A stretch of DNA of 26,925 nucleotides, taken from positions 1-26,925 of the forward strand of contig LOES01000060.1 in assembly GCA_001515955.1 (NCBI GenBank), written 5' to 3'. Shown here piece after piece: positions 6,894-15,779 of this stretch; the first letter of the stretch is position 1; each line of letters begins with the position of its first letter. The notes below the pieces were generated by a model. The model did no database searches, was not told the origin of the DNA, and saw only the letters and a program-made list of their open reading frames with translations. Made by a program: the position numbers and the translations under genes. Source of the stretch: Clostridia bacterium BRH_c25 (lineage in GTDB: Bacteria; Bacillota_A; Clostridia; Lutisporales; Lutisporaceae).

Positions 6894-8808
6894 TATTGAT
6901 GCCTGCAAAATAACCTTCTCTGACTGCCATTTCAACAGTACGGGCTTTTACGCAATCACCGGCATTCCAATAAATAGACGAAATGCCTTCAAACGCATCT
7001 GCTTCTGCTGTTCGCGGCTTCATACCTGCAGCTAAAATCACATTATCTGCAGATAAAGTCAATTTTTCAGTGCCCTTTTCATAGACAACGCCATCAGGAT
7101 TGATAGCCGTACATTTGGCAGATGTAATTTGGATCAGGTTCGGTTCGTTGCCCATTTCGGCTAATATATCTCCGCGATGTGTTCTGGAAGCATCCGGAGC
7201 CAATTCATCACGCATTTCAAGTATGGTGACTGTCTTCCCTAGTCTGGCCAGATGCAATGCCGTCTCACATCCAACCTGTCCACCACCGATTACAATCACC
7301 TTATCACCGTGAGTATCTTCAATGCCATATGTATCCGTTGCATAGATGGAATGCTCTATACCAGGAATCGGCGGAACCAAAGGTTCTGCACCGACAGTAG
7401 CAATGACCGCATCATATTCTTCATTTTTCAGATCATCTGGTGAAATGTCCGTACCCAGATTCACTTCCACCGGTGACTTTTCTATTTGACCAATCAGGTA
7501 ATCCCTGAATTTTGCAAGGGAATATTTAAACTCAACTTTGCTGGCAAACTTCAACGTTCCTCCCAGACTATCCGTTTTTTCATATAAAGTAACGGAGTGA
7601 CCACGCTTTGAGGCAGTAAGTGCTGCATACATACCCGCGGGTCCGCCGCCGATAACAGCAACTTTTTTCTTTTCTGTTGACGGTACGATCATGGAATCCA
7701 AATAATGCATGATACCGATTGTAGGATTGACCGAGCACTGTAAGAAATGTCCATATACGGTACTATCGTGGCATCGCATGCATTTAATGCATGGCACCAC
7801 ATCTTCCGCTTTTCCTGCAATACTCTTTGAAATAAGTTCAGGATCTGCAATGAGTGCTCTGGACATAGCAACAAAATCGGCCTTACGGTCAGCTATTATT
7901 TCATCAGCATCCGCCAGGCTCCCAATGCCTCCGATTGCCGTTACACAGGCTGTAATTCTTCTTGACTTCTTAAAAGCTTCTGCAAGATGGACATTTGGAT
8001 TTGGAGGCAGAAAATCACACGGGTGTGTACGGCACATGAGCTCCGGAGTCACCATCCCGCAGCTGGCTTGTACAATATCCGCGTATCGCTGAAGCACTTC
8101 TGCGATCTTAATTCCTTCATCAATATCAATGCCACCGTCTTTGAACTCGTTGGCAGACATACGAACCTCAATAATCATGTTGTTTCCGACCTTTTTCCGA
8201 ATCGCTTCGAGAATCTCAACAATATAACGCATTCGGTTTTCAAAACTTCCGCCATACTCGTCAGTCCTTTTATTTGTCAGTGGCGACAGGAACTGTGCTA
8301 TGGGTATGCTATGCCCAAAATGGAGCAGGATTCCATCGTACCCTAAATTCATCAGCATTTCCGCTGAATGTGCATATCCTTCCTTATATCTCATCATTTC
8401 ACTGACTGGGATTTCACGGCCCGGTGTGATGCCATCCATCAGCAAGCCGCCTTCAGATGCAACATATCCATCCTCAAAAATACCTATTAGCTCCATAGAT
8501 GCCTTGGCGCCATAGAAATGGATCCCTTCAGCCAGTTCTGCAAGCCTATTCATTGCATTATGTTTGTACAGATCCCAGCTTGCATGTTCACCGTCATCCT
8601 GGACCGGTAACAGCTTTACGCCTGCGCATACGACGAGACCCGCACCTGCCCTTGCCCTCTGAACAAAAAAGTTCACAGCAGACTCGCTGGGGTAATTCTC
8701 TCCATTTGAGGCTGAGTGCAATGTAACCGGGGCAGCAATGATTCGGTTTTTCAGCATATGCTTTCCAATCCGAATGGGACTCATTACATGTTTATATCTT
8801 GTTATCAT
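6889..8808 (-). CDS. NADH:flavin oxidoreductase of the Old Yellow Enzyme / 2,4-dienoyl-CoA reductase type
   Basis: The product has 639 residues, full length for this family. Residues 1-335 form the FMN TIM barrel (LHFGHSIPIAQFLSP and RTDEYGGSFENR). A 4Fe-4S site C340-x2-C343-x2-C346-x11-C358 follows. The C-terminal part has an FAD site VAVIGGGPAGM (about 383-393) and an NAD(P)H site VIVIGGGQVGC. Relatives are FadH, BaiCD/BaiH and enoate reductases: NAD(P)H reduces FAD, then the Fe-S cluster, then FMN, which reduces a conjugated C=C. His163 and His166 are present, but the usual HGY is HSI, so the Tyr proton donor known from FadH is absent. GGAGGG precedes the ATG at 8808. The substrate is unknown; in this context a cyclic enone or enoyl-CoA is likely. 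Confidence 0.8.
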   Translation of the reverse strand: MITRYKHVMSPIRIGKHMLKNRIIAAPVTLHSASNGENYPSESAVNFFVQRARAGAGLVVCAGVKLLPVQDDGEHASWDLYKHNAMNRLAELAEGIHFYGAKASMELIGIFEDGYVASEGGLLMDGITPGREIPVSEMMRYKEGYAHSAEMLMNLGYDGILLHFGHSIPIAQFLSPLTNKRTDEYGGSFENRMRYIVEILEAIRKKVGNNMIIEVRMSANEFKDGGIDIDEGIKIAEVLQRYADIVQASCGMVTPELMCRTHPCDFLPPNPNVHLAEAFKKSRRITACVTAIGGIGSLADADEIIADRKADFVAMSRALIADPELISKSIAGKAEDVVPCIKCMRCHDSTVYGHFLQCSVNPTIGIMHYLDSMIVPSTEKKKVAVIGGGPAGMYAALTASKRGHSVTLYEKTDSLGGTLKFASKVEFKYSLAKFRDYLIGQIEKSPVEVNLGTDISPDDLKNEEYDAVIATVGAEPLVPPIPGIEHSIYATDTYGIEDTHGDKVIVIGGGQVGCETALHLARLGKTVTILEMRDELAPDASRTHRGDILAEMGNEPNLIQITSAKCTAINPDGVVYEKGTEKLTLSADNVILAAGMKPRTAEADAFEGISSIYWNAGDCVKARTVEMAVREGYFAGINI

Positions 8809-8825
8809 ATTATCCCTCCTTCCAA

Positions 8826-8865
8826 TTTTAAACGAACAGGCACTTAAGTGCCTGTTCGTTTAAAA
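8826..8865. terminator. 40-bp perfect palindrome with flanking A/T tracts
   Basis: The sequence from 8826 to 8865 equals its own reverse complement; each arm runs from TTTTAAACGAACAGG to CACTT at the centre between 8845 and 8846. With TTTT on one side and AAAA on the other it has the form of a strong bidirectional intrinsic terminator. It lies between the end of the OFA transporter (8882) and the start of the OYE-type gene (8808) on the same strand, so it probably limits read-through into the OYE-atoDA segment. Confidence 0.65.
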
Positions 8866-8881
8866 AAATAATCATCAATCT

Positions 8882-10198
8882 TTAGAGAGCCATACCTTTC
8901 CCTTCCTGGTCTTTAACTTTTTGGGAGCCATACTCTCTATCAGCAGCATTTGCATCAGGAATATTTTTCATGGTAAGAATGGTTATGAAAGAAACGGCCA
9001 GCATACCAATCATGATATAGTATGCCATTGTCAGTTGACCCATTTGATTGAGTGCTCCCATGAATGTCAATGCAAAGGCCATTGGAATGGCTTGAATGGT
9101 CATGATCCATTTGTTGGCTGCCATATAATGCTTACGTCCGTAAACATAGGAGGTGACACATGGATGCATCGTTGGAACACCACCTGTCATACAAGCAACA
9201 CCAAAAGCCCAGACAGCCATAAGCATCGAATTACCGCCAACCGGCATAATGGCAAATGGAACAACTGCAAACAGGAACAAAACGTTAAGAACTAAAGACG
9301 CCTTAATGGAACCCAACTTATCATCGATCCATCCGATAACATAACTCATCGGGATACCTGCGGCAGCCCCTAAAGAAAGCCATGGCAGCGCTTTGCTGAC
9401 AAAAAGGTTGGGAATGTCATTTGGAGTACTTAAGCTGATATATCTGACGGCCATATATGCCATCATTGCAACGATAACAAATTGCATGATGCCATACGAG
9501 ATGATCAGCTGCCATGCTCTCACTTCAGACAGAAGCTTTTTGACTGAAATAGGCTCACGGTCATCCGTTGATTCAGAGACTGGTGCATGGTCGGCACCAT
9601 CCGGGAACAGGCCGGCTTCCTCCGGTGTGTCCTTAATACCAAAGATAGTCATAGCTGCCAATATGAGCAGAATACCTGCAATAATCATATAAGCGTTTAA
9701 ACCGAAACTACCCACTAATGCTGTCATGATACCAATACCTGCTACGGATGATAACGGGCTGCCTGCCGTAATGACGCCCAAAACGCGCCCGCGATACTTG
9801 ATAAACCAGTTTGCAGCCAGCATAAACCCACCCATTTGAAGTGGCACTACCATAACACGAATGAGAAAAAGACTAACGGAATACAGTCCGTAATTTTGAC
9901 CTGCTACTGCTATTCCGGCACATCCCAATGCCATAACAATAATGCTCGGTACCAGGATCCTTTTGACGCCGTACTTAACAAACGCAGCACCAATGACCAA
10001 ATAGAATATAATTGTTATCACGGATGCCACTGTCGCCGGATTGGTTATCTTAAGGTCATCCCAGCCATAATTTGATGCCAAAAACGGTGTCAGTATATTC
10101 AAATGGTCAACTTGAAGAAATGAGTAGAAGAACATGAAAATTACTCCGACAAACATGAATACTAAACTATGATTTGCGAATTTCTTATTCTTAAACAT
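8882..10198 (-). CDS. OFA-family (oxalate/formate antiporter-like) MFS transporter
   Basis: The product has 438 residues with about 12 membrane helices and a charged central loop (near 195-215, rich in Asp and Glu). The N-terminus reads HSLVFMFVGVIFMFFYSFLQVDHLNILTPFLASNYGW, and the loop between helices 2 and 3 carries KYGVKRIL. This architecture fits the OFA branch of MFS carriers, which move small carboxylates. CAGGAGGCATGCC precedes the ATG at 10198. It probably imports the substrate of the catabolic block or exports an acid product. It is one of two OFA-type transporters on this strand; the two are clearly different in sequence. Confidence 0.72.
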   Translation of the reverse strand: MFKNKKFANHSLVFMFVGVIFMFFYSFLQVDHLNILTPFLASNYGWDDLKITNPATVASVITIIFYLVIGAAFVKYGVKRILVPSIIVMALGCAGIAVAGQNYGLYSVSLFLIRVMVVPLQMGGFMLAANWFIKYRGRVLGVITAGSPLSSVAGIGIMTALVGSFGLNAYMIIAGILLILAAMTIFGIKDTPEEAGLFPDGADHAPVSESTDDREPISVKKLLSEVRAWQLIISYGIMQFVIVAMMAYMAVRYISLSTPNDIPNLFVSKALPWLSLGAAAGIPMSYVIGWIDDKLGSIKASLVLNVLFLFAVVPFAIMPVGGNSMLMAVWAFGVACMTGGVPTMHPCVTSYVYGRKHYMAANKWIMTIQAIPMAFALTFMGALNQMGQLTMAYYIMIGMLAVSFITILTMKNIPDANAADREYGSQKVKDQEGKGMAL

Positions 10199-10262
10199 GG
10201 CATGCCTCCTGAATTTATTTTTTATACTTACAATGAAACCTGAAGCTTTAACTTTTCAGTAT

Positions 10263-11780
10263 TTACTTGAATTCATCAGAATCCATAAAGTCTACCGCAT
10301 TATAACCTGCCATTCTTCCGCTGTTGATAGCAAAACTCATTGTATTTCCAGGCATGAAGAAGCAGTAGCTGTCACCGTAGATATTGCATGCATCCGTTCC
10401 ACTTGCATATAGTCCGGGTATTTTGATGCCTGATGGATCAAGAACCTCCATCTTATCGTTTGTTTTTACTCCACCAAGACTACCGTACCCTGCTGGAAAA
10501 TGTCTTGCAGCATAATATTTTCCACCTTTCAGAGGCTTCATATATTTATGTTTTTTGAAGAACATTTCATCGGAGGCTGTGCACGCTTCATTGTACTCTT
10601 CAACAGTCGCCTTAAGATTTTCAAGATTGATTCCGGTTTTCTCACATAATTCTTCCAATGAATCTGCCGCAAAAACATTCACCTGATGCTTTTGTACTTC
10701 ACTGTGAAGTTCACTTAAGCCGCCAGCTTCAGACTCTTCACCGCTTAAATAACTCTGAAGCTCTTTGTCCCATTTTTCAATTGTCTTGATATTGTGATGT
10801 ACTGTTACATAATCCAGACCGGTTTTTCTATAAGTGTCTAATATGCTGTCATCAATGATGGTAAAAGCCATTCTTTCACGTTGTAATGAAATAGCATTAC
10901 CCGAATAAACCGTATTGTTCATGATCTCTTCGTTGATGAAACGATTTCCATCCAGATTGACCATAAGATTGGGTTGACGCATTGTCTCGCTTATTGTTTT
11001 GAATACATCCGTAACCCCCGGTGTTGTGAAAGTCAATTCCATAGTTGGCTCTGTTTTCCCGGCACCTGCCCCCCAAAGCATATTCAAGCCTTCACCCTGT
11101 ACACCCGGTATTCTGAATGAGTGAAGGTCTTTTCCCCATTCATATCCGAGAATATCATGAATCATTTTAGGATTATCACCGAATCCCCCTGTTGCCACAA
11201 TGACGGCATTGCATTCGGCAATGACTTTTTCACCGTTGGCAGTGACCAATTCAACACCAGTGACATAGCCATCATCCTTTAGAATTTTTGCTGCCTTGGT
11301 ATTATACATGATCTTAACGCCAAGTTCTTCGGCTCTCTCTGTCAATGCCCTGAACATATTCGATGCCGCTCTTTCCGCCGGAGCGTTACTTCCTCTGGTT
11401 TTTACAACATGCCAGGTCTGAGTCGATTTTTCAAAATATTTGTATGCGCCCAAAAACTCAACCCCCATGGCTTCCAGCCATTCTACAGTATTGCTGGACT
11501 GTTCTATGTACTTTCTTACAAGTCGGGCATCTACTCTCCAATGGGTGTAGTTCATTAAGAGATTGAATGCATCCTCTTTAGTAAAATCAACCAATTGAGC
11601 TTTCTGATACTTGGACTCAACTGCGAAAATCCCCATTCCCATATTGGCTGCACCACCAGTGGTACTTCCTTTTTCCAAGACTATGACACTGGCATCCTTC
11701 TCGGCTGCCGCTACAGCAGCTGTGATTCCTGATGCACCGCCGCCTATAACAATGACATCAGCTTCTAAATTCATACTCAT
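10263..11780 (-). CDS. Cytoplasmic FAD-dependent reductase/dehydrogenase (FAD_binding_2, fumarate-reductase-like)
   Basis: The N-terminal dinucleotide fold is ADVIVIGGGASGITAA, followed by a Glu (VLEK) that binds the ribose. The C-terminal segment reads YASGTDACNIYGDSY then MPGNTMSFAINSGRMAGYNA, the FAD-closing motif of the family. There is no signal peptide and no FMN_bind or heme domain, unlike the LysM reductase. I place the start at ATG 11780-11778, because AAAGGAGG is eight bases upstream of it; an earlier in-frame TTG at 11786 sits too close to that SD. It lies 25 bases downstream of the NuoF-like gene, so electrons could come from that Fe-S module. The reaction is probably reduction of an activated double bond. 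The substrate is not predictable. Confidence 0.75.
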   Translation of the reverse strand: MSMNLEADVIVIGGGASGITAAVAAAEKDASVIVLEKGSTTGGAANMGMGIFAVESKYQKAQLVDFTKEDAFNLLMNYTHWRVDARLVRKYIEQSSNTVEWLEAMGVEFLGAYKYFEKSTQTWHVVKTRGSNAPAERAASNMFRALTERAEELGVKIMYNTKAAKILKDDGYVTGVELVTANGEKVIAECNAVIVATGGFGDNPKMIHDILGYEWGKDLHSFRIPGVQGEGLNMLWGAGAGKTEPTMELTFTTPGVTDVFKTISETMRQPNLMVNLDGNRFINEEIMNNTVYSGNAISLQRERMAFTIIDDSILDTYRKTGLDYVTVHHNIKTIEKWDKELQSYLSGEESEAGGLSELHSEVQKHQVNVFAADSLEELCEKTGINLENLKATVEEYNEACTASDEMFFKKHKYMKPLKGGKYYAARHFPAGYGSLGGVKTNDKMEVLDPSGIKIPGLYASGTDACNIYGDSYCFFMPGNTMSFAINSGRMAGYNAVDFMDSDEFK

Positions 11781-11805
11781 GAACAAATCCTCCTTTTAAA
11801 GTCTG

Positions 11806-12456
11806 CTATGTCCGTCTGCGTCGCCGCCTAGTAGTCTCACCTTCCTGACTATCTTCAGTCTGACTAAGGCTGCCAACCGGTACCGGTTCACCGGGAAGTT
11901 TAGGCTTGACTGCACCTGCTTTCTTGATGGCGCCTTTGGGACAAACTGATACACATATCATTGATTTGCTGCAATTATCCGTATTGATGACATGAATCAT
12001 TCCTGCCCCTCCGGCAATCGCTCCTTGTGGGCAGCTTTCCAGGCATTTGCCGCATCCGTCACAGAGCTGTGGATCCACGTAAAGGGTATAAGTACCTTTA
12101 CATACCAAGTTTGAACACCGTTTGCGCCGGATATGCATATCCCACTCTTCTTCGTATGTTTTCATCAAATCCATACAAATACAAGCTGCTGTCCTTGACA
12201 TTTCACAGTTTGCACTTTTCCTTATCTGGCCAAGCACATCAAGCAGCAGTTCAAAATCCTCACTTTGAGCATTGCCCTTCGTTATATCCTTGATGATCTC
12301 ATAAACCTGCCATGTACCTTCTCTGCAGAGGACGCATTTTCCACAGGATTCCTTCCTGGCAATATCCATGAGCTTCAAGCAATAATCAACAACACAGGCA
12401 TTAGTGTCCGAAGCATCCCAACTTGGCAGCAAAGCGCTGTTTGCCTCACAAATCAT
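11806..12456 (-). CDS. NuoF-like Fe-S protein without the NADH/FMN domain, fused to two ferredoxin modules
   Basis: The product has 216 residues. Residues 36-105 match the NADH_4Fe-4S region at the C-terminus of NuoF (ESCGKCVLCREGT, with C38, C41, C44 and C84). The preceding FMN/NADH-binding domain of NuoF (about 300 residues) is absent. A ferredoxin part follows: the first cluster has C132, C135, C138 and C142; in the second the series is C162, Ser165, C168, C172, so one Cys is replaced by Ser. The tail ends TTRRRRRRT. Its ATG overlaps the upstream stop as ATGA, with GGAGGTGACAAA before it, so it is coupled to the NuoG/GltD-like gene. It probably relays electrons from that protein to the FAD reductase encoded next. 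No flavin site is visible, so it cannot oxidise NADH alone. Confidence 0.75.
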   Translation of the reverse strand: MICEANSALLPSWDASDTNACVVDYCLKLMDIARKESCGKCVLCREGTWQVYEIIKDITKGNAQSEDFELLLDVLGQIRKSANCEMSRTAACICMDLMKTYEEEWDMHIRRKRCSNLVCKGTYTLYVDPQLCDGCGKCLESCPQGAIAGGAGMIHVINTDNCSKSMICVSVCPKGAIKKAGAVKPKLPGEPVPVGSLSQTEDSQEGETTRRRRRRT

Positions 12457-14537
12457 TTTGTCACCTCCTTTACCGCCTTAAAGTGTGGATCCACCCAGTA
12501 CTTGACTTTTTGAATATCCAGTCTCAGGTCGCATTGAAGACAACGAATAGATTCTGCGTTCGCATCGCAGGTGTCCTTGAAACAATCGATTCTCTCCAGT
12601 TTCGCAAAACATTCGATCGTACCGATATTCGGATTTAGCTTTTCCCTCTCAAGTAGGGTCTCTTCAATGTCGCCATCACCCCCCAAATATTTATCAATGG
12701 TCATTGCTGCCTGGCGCCCGGATGCGATAGCCGCCACAACGGATTTGGTTCCATAGATAACATCACCGGCAGCAAATACCCCATCAACATTTGTTTTCAT
12801 TGTTTCATCCGTTTTTACAAAACTGCTTCTGACCAGTTCTATACCAAAGGACTCATTCAAATCCGGCTGCTGACCGGTTGCAAATATCAGTGTATCGGTG
12901 GTCAGCTTCGTATCTGTTCCCTCTTCGACGTCAAGCTCCAGTCCTTTTGCAGTGAATTTAAAGCTCTTAATGCCTATCAAGGATAAAGCATCCGCCTTTC
13001 CGCCGGACTCCTCGATATTCAGAATGGCTCTGCTGTTAAGTATTTCAATGTTCTCTTCCAAGGCACCGGTAATCTCTGACCGGTCCGCCAACATCTGATC
13101 ACGGGCTTCCATACATATGATCCGTACTGTGCCGACACCCAATTTTTTTGCCGTTCTTGCACAGTCAAACCCAACATTGCCACCACCATAAACCGTTACA
13201 GTATCACCCAGCTTCGGCAATGTGCCTTCACAGGACATTCTGCAGAAATCGACAGCATCCAAGGCATTGCTCCATTGTTTGTTATAGGCTGGAGGTCTTT
13301 TGCCCCTGGTTGCACCAATGGCTATCAATATTGCATCATAACCTTTTTCCTTTAGCTCATTGACCGATTCAATACTGGAATTTGTATAGACCTTTATTCC
13401 CTCTTCCTTCAAGATCTCTATCTCATTGTCAACAATATCTTGAGGCAGCCTATATTTGGGAATACCATAGGAAAGTATACCGCCGGGAAGTGCCTGCCGT
13501 TCATAGACTTCGGTATCATACCCTTTTTTGGTCAGATAATAGGCCGCTGTCATTCCAGCAGGACCACCTCCGATGATTGCCACCTTTTTCCCATTCGGTT
13601 CGTTTCTAAATACTCTTTCCCTCCAGGTTTCATTCTTGTCATTTTCCACAGCAAAGCGCTTGATTTCCCTAATCGCTATAGGTTTATTCAGATGCGTTCT
13701 CTTGCAGCCTGACTCACAGACATGTGAACAAATGCAGCCCAGAGAATGGGGGAATGTCAGTTTTTCCCTTATGACTGAAACCGCATCACTATACCTGCCC
13801 TGCTCTACAAGTCTGATATACATAGGTATATCCGTATGTGCGGGACATTCATTCTTACATGGAACCAATGCCATATTCCGAGGGGCATCACTTGAAAAGA
13901 CACCCTTCACATCCTGTATTGCTCCTGTAGGACAGACTTCAACACAAGCTCCGCAAAATCTGCATTCTGTTTCCGTCAAAGGTCTGTCGCCTTTTGTATT
14001 GATATAAGTTTCTCCATCTTTTTTATTGATGGACAATGCCTTAACACCGCGAAGCTCCTCACACACTCTGACACAGCGCCCACACTGAATACAGCGTCGC
14101 ATTTCCTTCTTAATCAGGTTATCCGATTTTGCAATTCTTGTATTTTCCTTATCAATTTCACGAAGTCTGGAATGGGCAACACCCATATACTGCATCAATG
14201 CCTGCAATTCGCAGTTCAGATACTTATCGCAGGACGTACAATCTTTCGGATGACTTGCCAGCATCAGTTCCAAAGCCGTCATACGAAGTTTTTTCACCGC
14301 TTCGCTCTTTGTATTGACGATCATGCCATCTTCGACAATAATTTCACATGACTGAACAATATTCGACTCACCTTCAATCTCTACTGCACATAACTTACAA
14401 TTGCCAAGAGGAGTAAGATCCGAATGATAGCATAAGTGCGGAATGTATATACCCGCATCCAATGCAGCCTGTAGCAAGCTCTGTCCCTCTTTTGCTTCAA
14501 TAACGTGTCCATCGATTTTTAAACTTATTTTCTTCAT
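12453..14537 (-). CDS. NuoG-type Fe-S region fused to a GltD-like NAD(P)H oxidoreductase
   Basis: The product has 694 residues. Residues 1-70 are a 2Fe-2S domain (C36, C47, C50, C64). Next is the NuoG-type cluster with His96, C100, C103 and C109, then two 4Fe-4S sites (C149/152/155/159 and C192/195/198/202). From about 225 it is GltD-like: the N-terminal Fe-S domain (C227, C231, C270, C274, C278), an FAD site KVAIIGGGPAGM near 310, an NAD(P) site TVYGGGNVGF, and a closing GVFAAGDV. The C-terminus carries extra Cys (SIRCLQCD). Such fusions couple NAD(P)H to low-potential Fe-S chains. Here it would replace the missing NADH domain of the adjacent NuoF stub. AAGGAG precedes the ATG at 14537, two bases after the transporter's stop. 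Confidence 0.8.
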   Translation of the reverse strand: MKKISLKIDGHVIEAKEGQSLLQAALDAGIYIPHLCYHSDLTPLGNCKLCAVEIEGESNIVQSCEIIVEDGMIVNTKSEAVKKLRMTALELMLASHPKDCTSCDKYLNCELQALMQYMGVAHSRLREIDKENTRIAKSDNLIKKEMRRCIQCGRCVRVCEELRGVKALSINKKDGETYINTKGDRPLTETECRFCGACVEVCPTGAIQDVKGVFSSDAPRNMALVPCKNECPAHTDIPMYIRLVEQGRYSDAVSVIREKLTFPHSLGCICSHVCESGCKRTHLNKPIAIREIKRFAVENDKNETWRERVFRNEPNGKKVAIIGGGPAGMTAAYYLTKKGYDTEVYERQALPGGILSYGIPKYRLPQDIVDNEIEILKEEGIKVYTNSSIESVNELKEKGYDAILIAIGATRGKRPPAYNKQWSNALDAVDFCRMSCEGTLPKLGDTVTVYGGGNVGFDCARTAKKLGVGTVRIICMEARDQMLADRSEITGALEENIEILNSRAILNIEESGGKADALSLIGIKSFKFTAKGLELDVEEGTDTKLTTDTLIFATGQQPDLNESFGIELVRSSFVKTDETMKTNVDGVFAAGDVIYGTKSVVAAIASGRQAAMTIDKYLGGDGDIEETLLEREKLNPNIGTIECFAKLERIDCFKDTCDANAESIRCLQCDLRLDIQKVKYWVDPHFKAVKEVTK

Positions 14538-14539
14538 AA

Positions 14540-15772
14540 TTAACTCCTTATTGCAGTGTTTGATCTAAGTGTAATTACCTTGGTCTTCAAAAGCAATATC
14601 AAAATAAATCCAACGACACTCATACCGGCTACAGTCAAGAACGCCAGGTTATATCCACCGCTTACGGTTTTAATTCTGGCTGCAAGTTGTGGTCCAATAG
14701 CTCCTGCCAATCCGTAAGCAACATAAAGAAATGTATAGTTGACAGCAATATTTTTTAAGCCGAAGTTGTCGGCACATACGGGTGAAAACATAGATGTGAA
14801 TCCGCCATAGCAGGCACTGATTGCCAACAATGCAGCGATAAATATTACGCCACTTGACTTTGTTAGCAGTATCATCGCTCCACCGATGACAGCAAACAAG
14901 AACATCATCACATTATATCTTCCGAAGCGATCTGAAACAAACCCAAAGGTAAGACGTCCCAGTGCGTTGAAGACGGAAAACAGGCCAACTAAAAGCGCTG
15001 CTTTTTCCGCTGTGAAATTCAGAACTTCCTGCAGCATTGTTGAAGCATGCCCCATGATCATCAAACCTGCTGTAGCTCCTAATGTCAGTGCTGTGATCAG
15101 CATATAGTATGTAGATGTTTTCAGCATTTCTCTCCATGTATAATCCTTGCCGGATACAGTATTGACACTTGTCTTAACAACTTTCTTTGGCTTAGCATTG
15201 AAATCCGCAGGTACGTTTCTTATAAGAAATGACGTCGGAATCATTACAATAGCAAATATGGCTGCCAGTAAACCGAATACTGACAGAACGCCATGACGCT
15301 GCATGAAAAACGTTGCTATGGGTGCCCAGAGAATTGCGCCACTGCCATAAGAGCATGCCAGCATACCCGAAGCCAGTCCTGTCTTATCTGGAAATAAACT
15401 TGTAGCGTAGGCCATCAGACTGGGATACAGCATAGCAATACCAATGCCTACGATAATGCCATATACAATGTATAAATAGCTGATGGAACTGGTAAACATT
15501 GTCGCAACAAGCCCGATCACATAAACCGCAATACCGGTCCGCAAGTAATTTCCTATCCCTAATGCCTTTTGGAATTTTCCAAGAAAAACAGGTGCAATGG
15601 TCGATATCAGTATCTGAATTGTAAATGTGAGTGAGATAGTCTTCAGTCCCCAACCGAAATTTACCATCAATGGTTTTTGAAAGACACTCCATGCATATCC
15701 AATCCCGGAACATAACGCCAGCAGCATCGCCCCCGCCATATATTTCCATCTTTTCTGTTTAAAATCCACCAC
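14540..15772 (-). CDS. OFA-family MFS transporter
   Basis: The product has 410 residues and about 12 membrane helices. The N-terminus RWKYMAGAMLLALCSGIGYAWSVFQKPL matches OFA (oxalate/formate antiporter) carriers; GLASGMLACSYGSGA and GRLTFGFVSDRFGRYN are MFS signature loops. The start is GTG at 15772-15770, preceded by GGGGGAGA, which directly follows the TAG of thiolase, so the genes are coupled. It probably carries a small organic acid across the cytoplasmic membrane; substrate and direction are unknown. Confidence 0.75.
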   Translation of the reverse strand: MVDFKQKRWKYMAGAMLLALCSGIGYAWSVFQKPLMVNFGWGLKTISLTFTIQILISTIAPVFLGKFQKALGIGNYLRTGIAVYVIGLVATMFTSSISYLYIVYGIIVGIGIAMLYPSLMAYATSLFPDKTGLASGMLACSYGSGAILWAPIATFFMQRHGVLSVFGLLAAIFAIVMIPTSFLIRNVPADFNAKPKKVVKTSVNTVSGKDYTWREMLKTSTYYMLITALTLGATAGLMIMGHASTMLQEVLNFTAEKAALLVGLFSVFNALGRLTFGFVSDRFGRYNVMMFLFAVIGGAMILLTKSSGVIFIAALLAISACYGGFTSMFSPVCADNFGLKNIAVNYTFLYVAYGLAGAIGPQLAARIKTVSGGYNLAFLTVAGMSVVGFILILLLKTKVITLRSNTAIRS

Positions 15773-15779
15773 TCTCCCC

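Noticed and set aside
6889..11780. Bile-acid (bai) operon because of the BaiCD-like OYE and the FAD enzyme
   Set aside because: No BaiB, BaiE, BaiF or BaiA-type set is present; the transporters are of OFA type and BKACE, Ptb and Buk do not belong to that pathway.
13573..14007. Plus-strand frame of 144 codons in the NuoG/GltD-like gene
   Set aside because: It is antisense to conserved Cys motifs and has no SD; a shadow frame.
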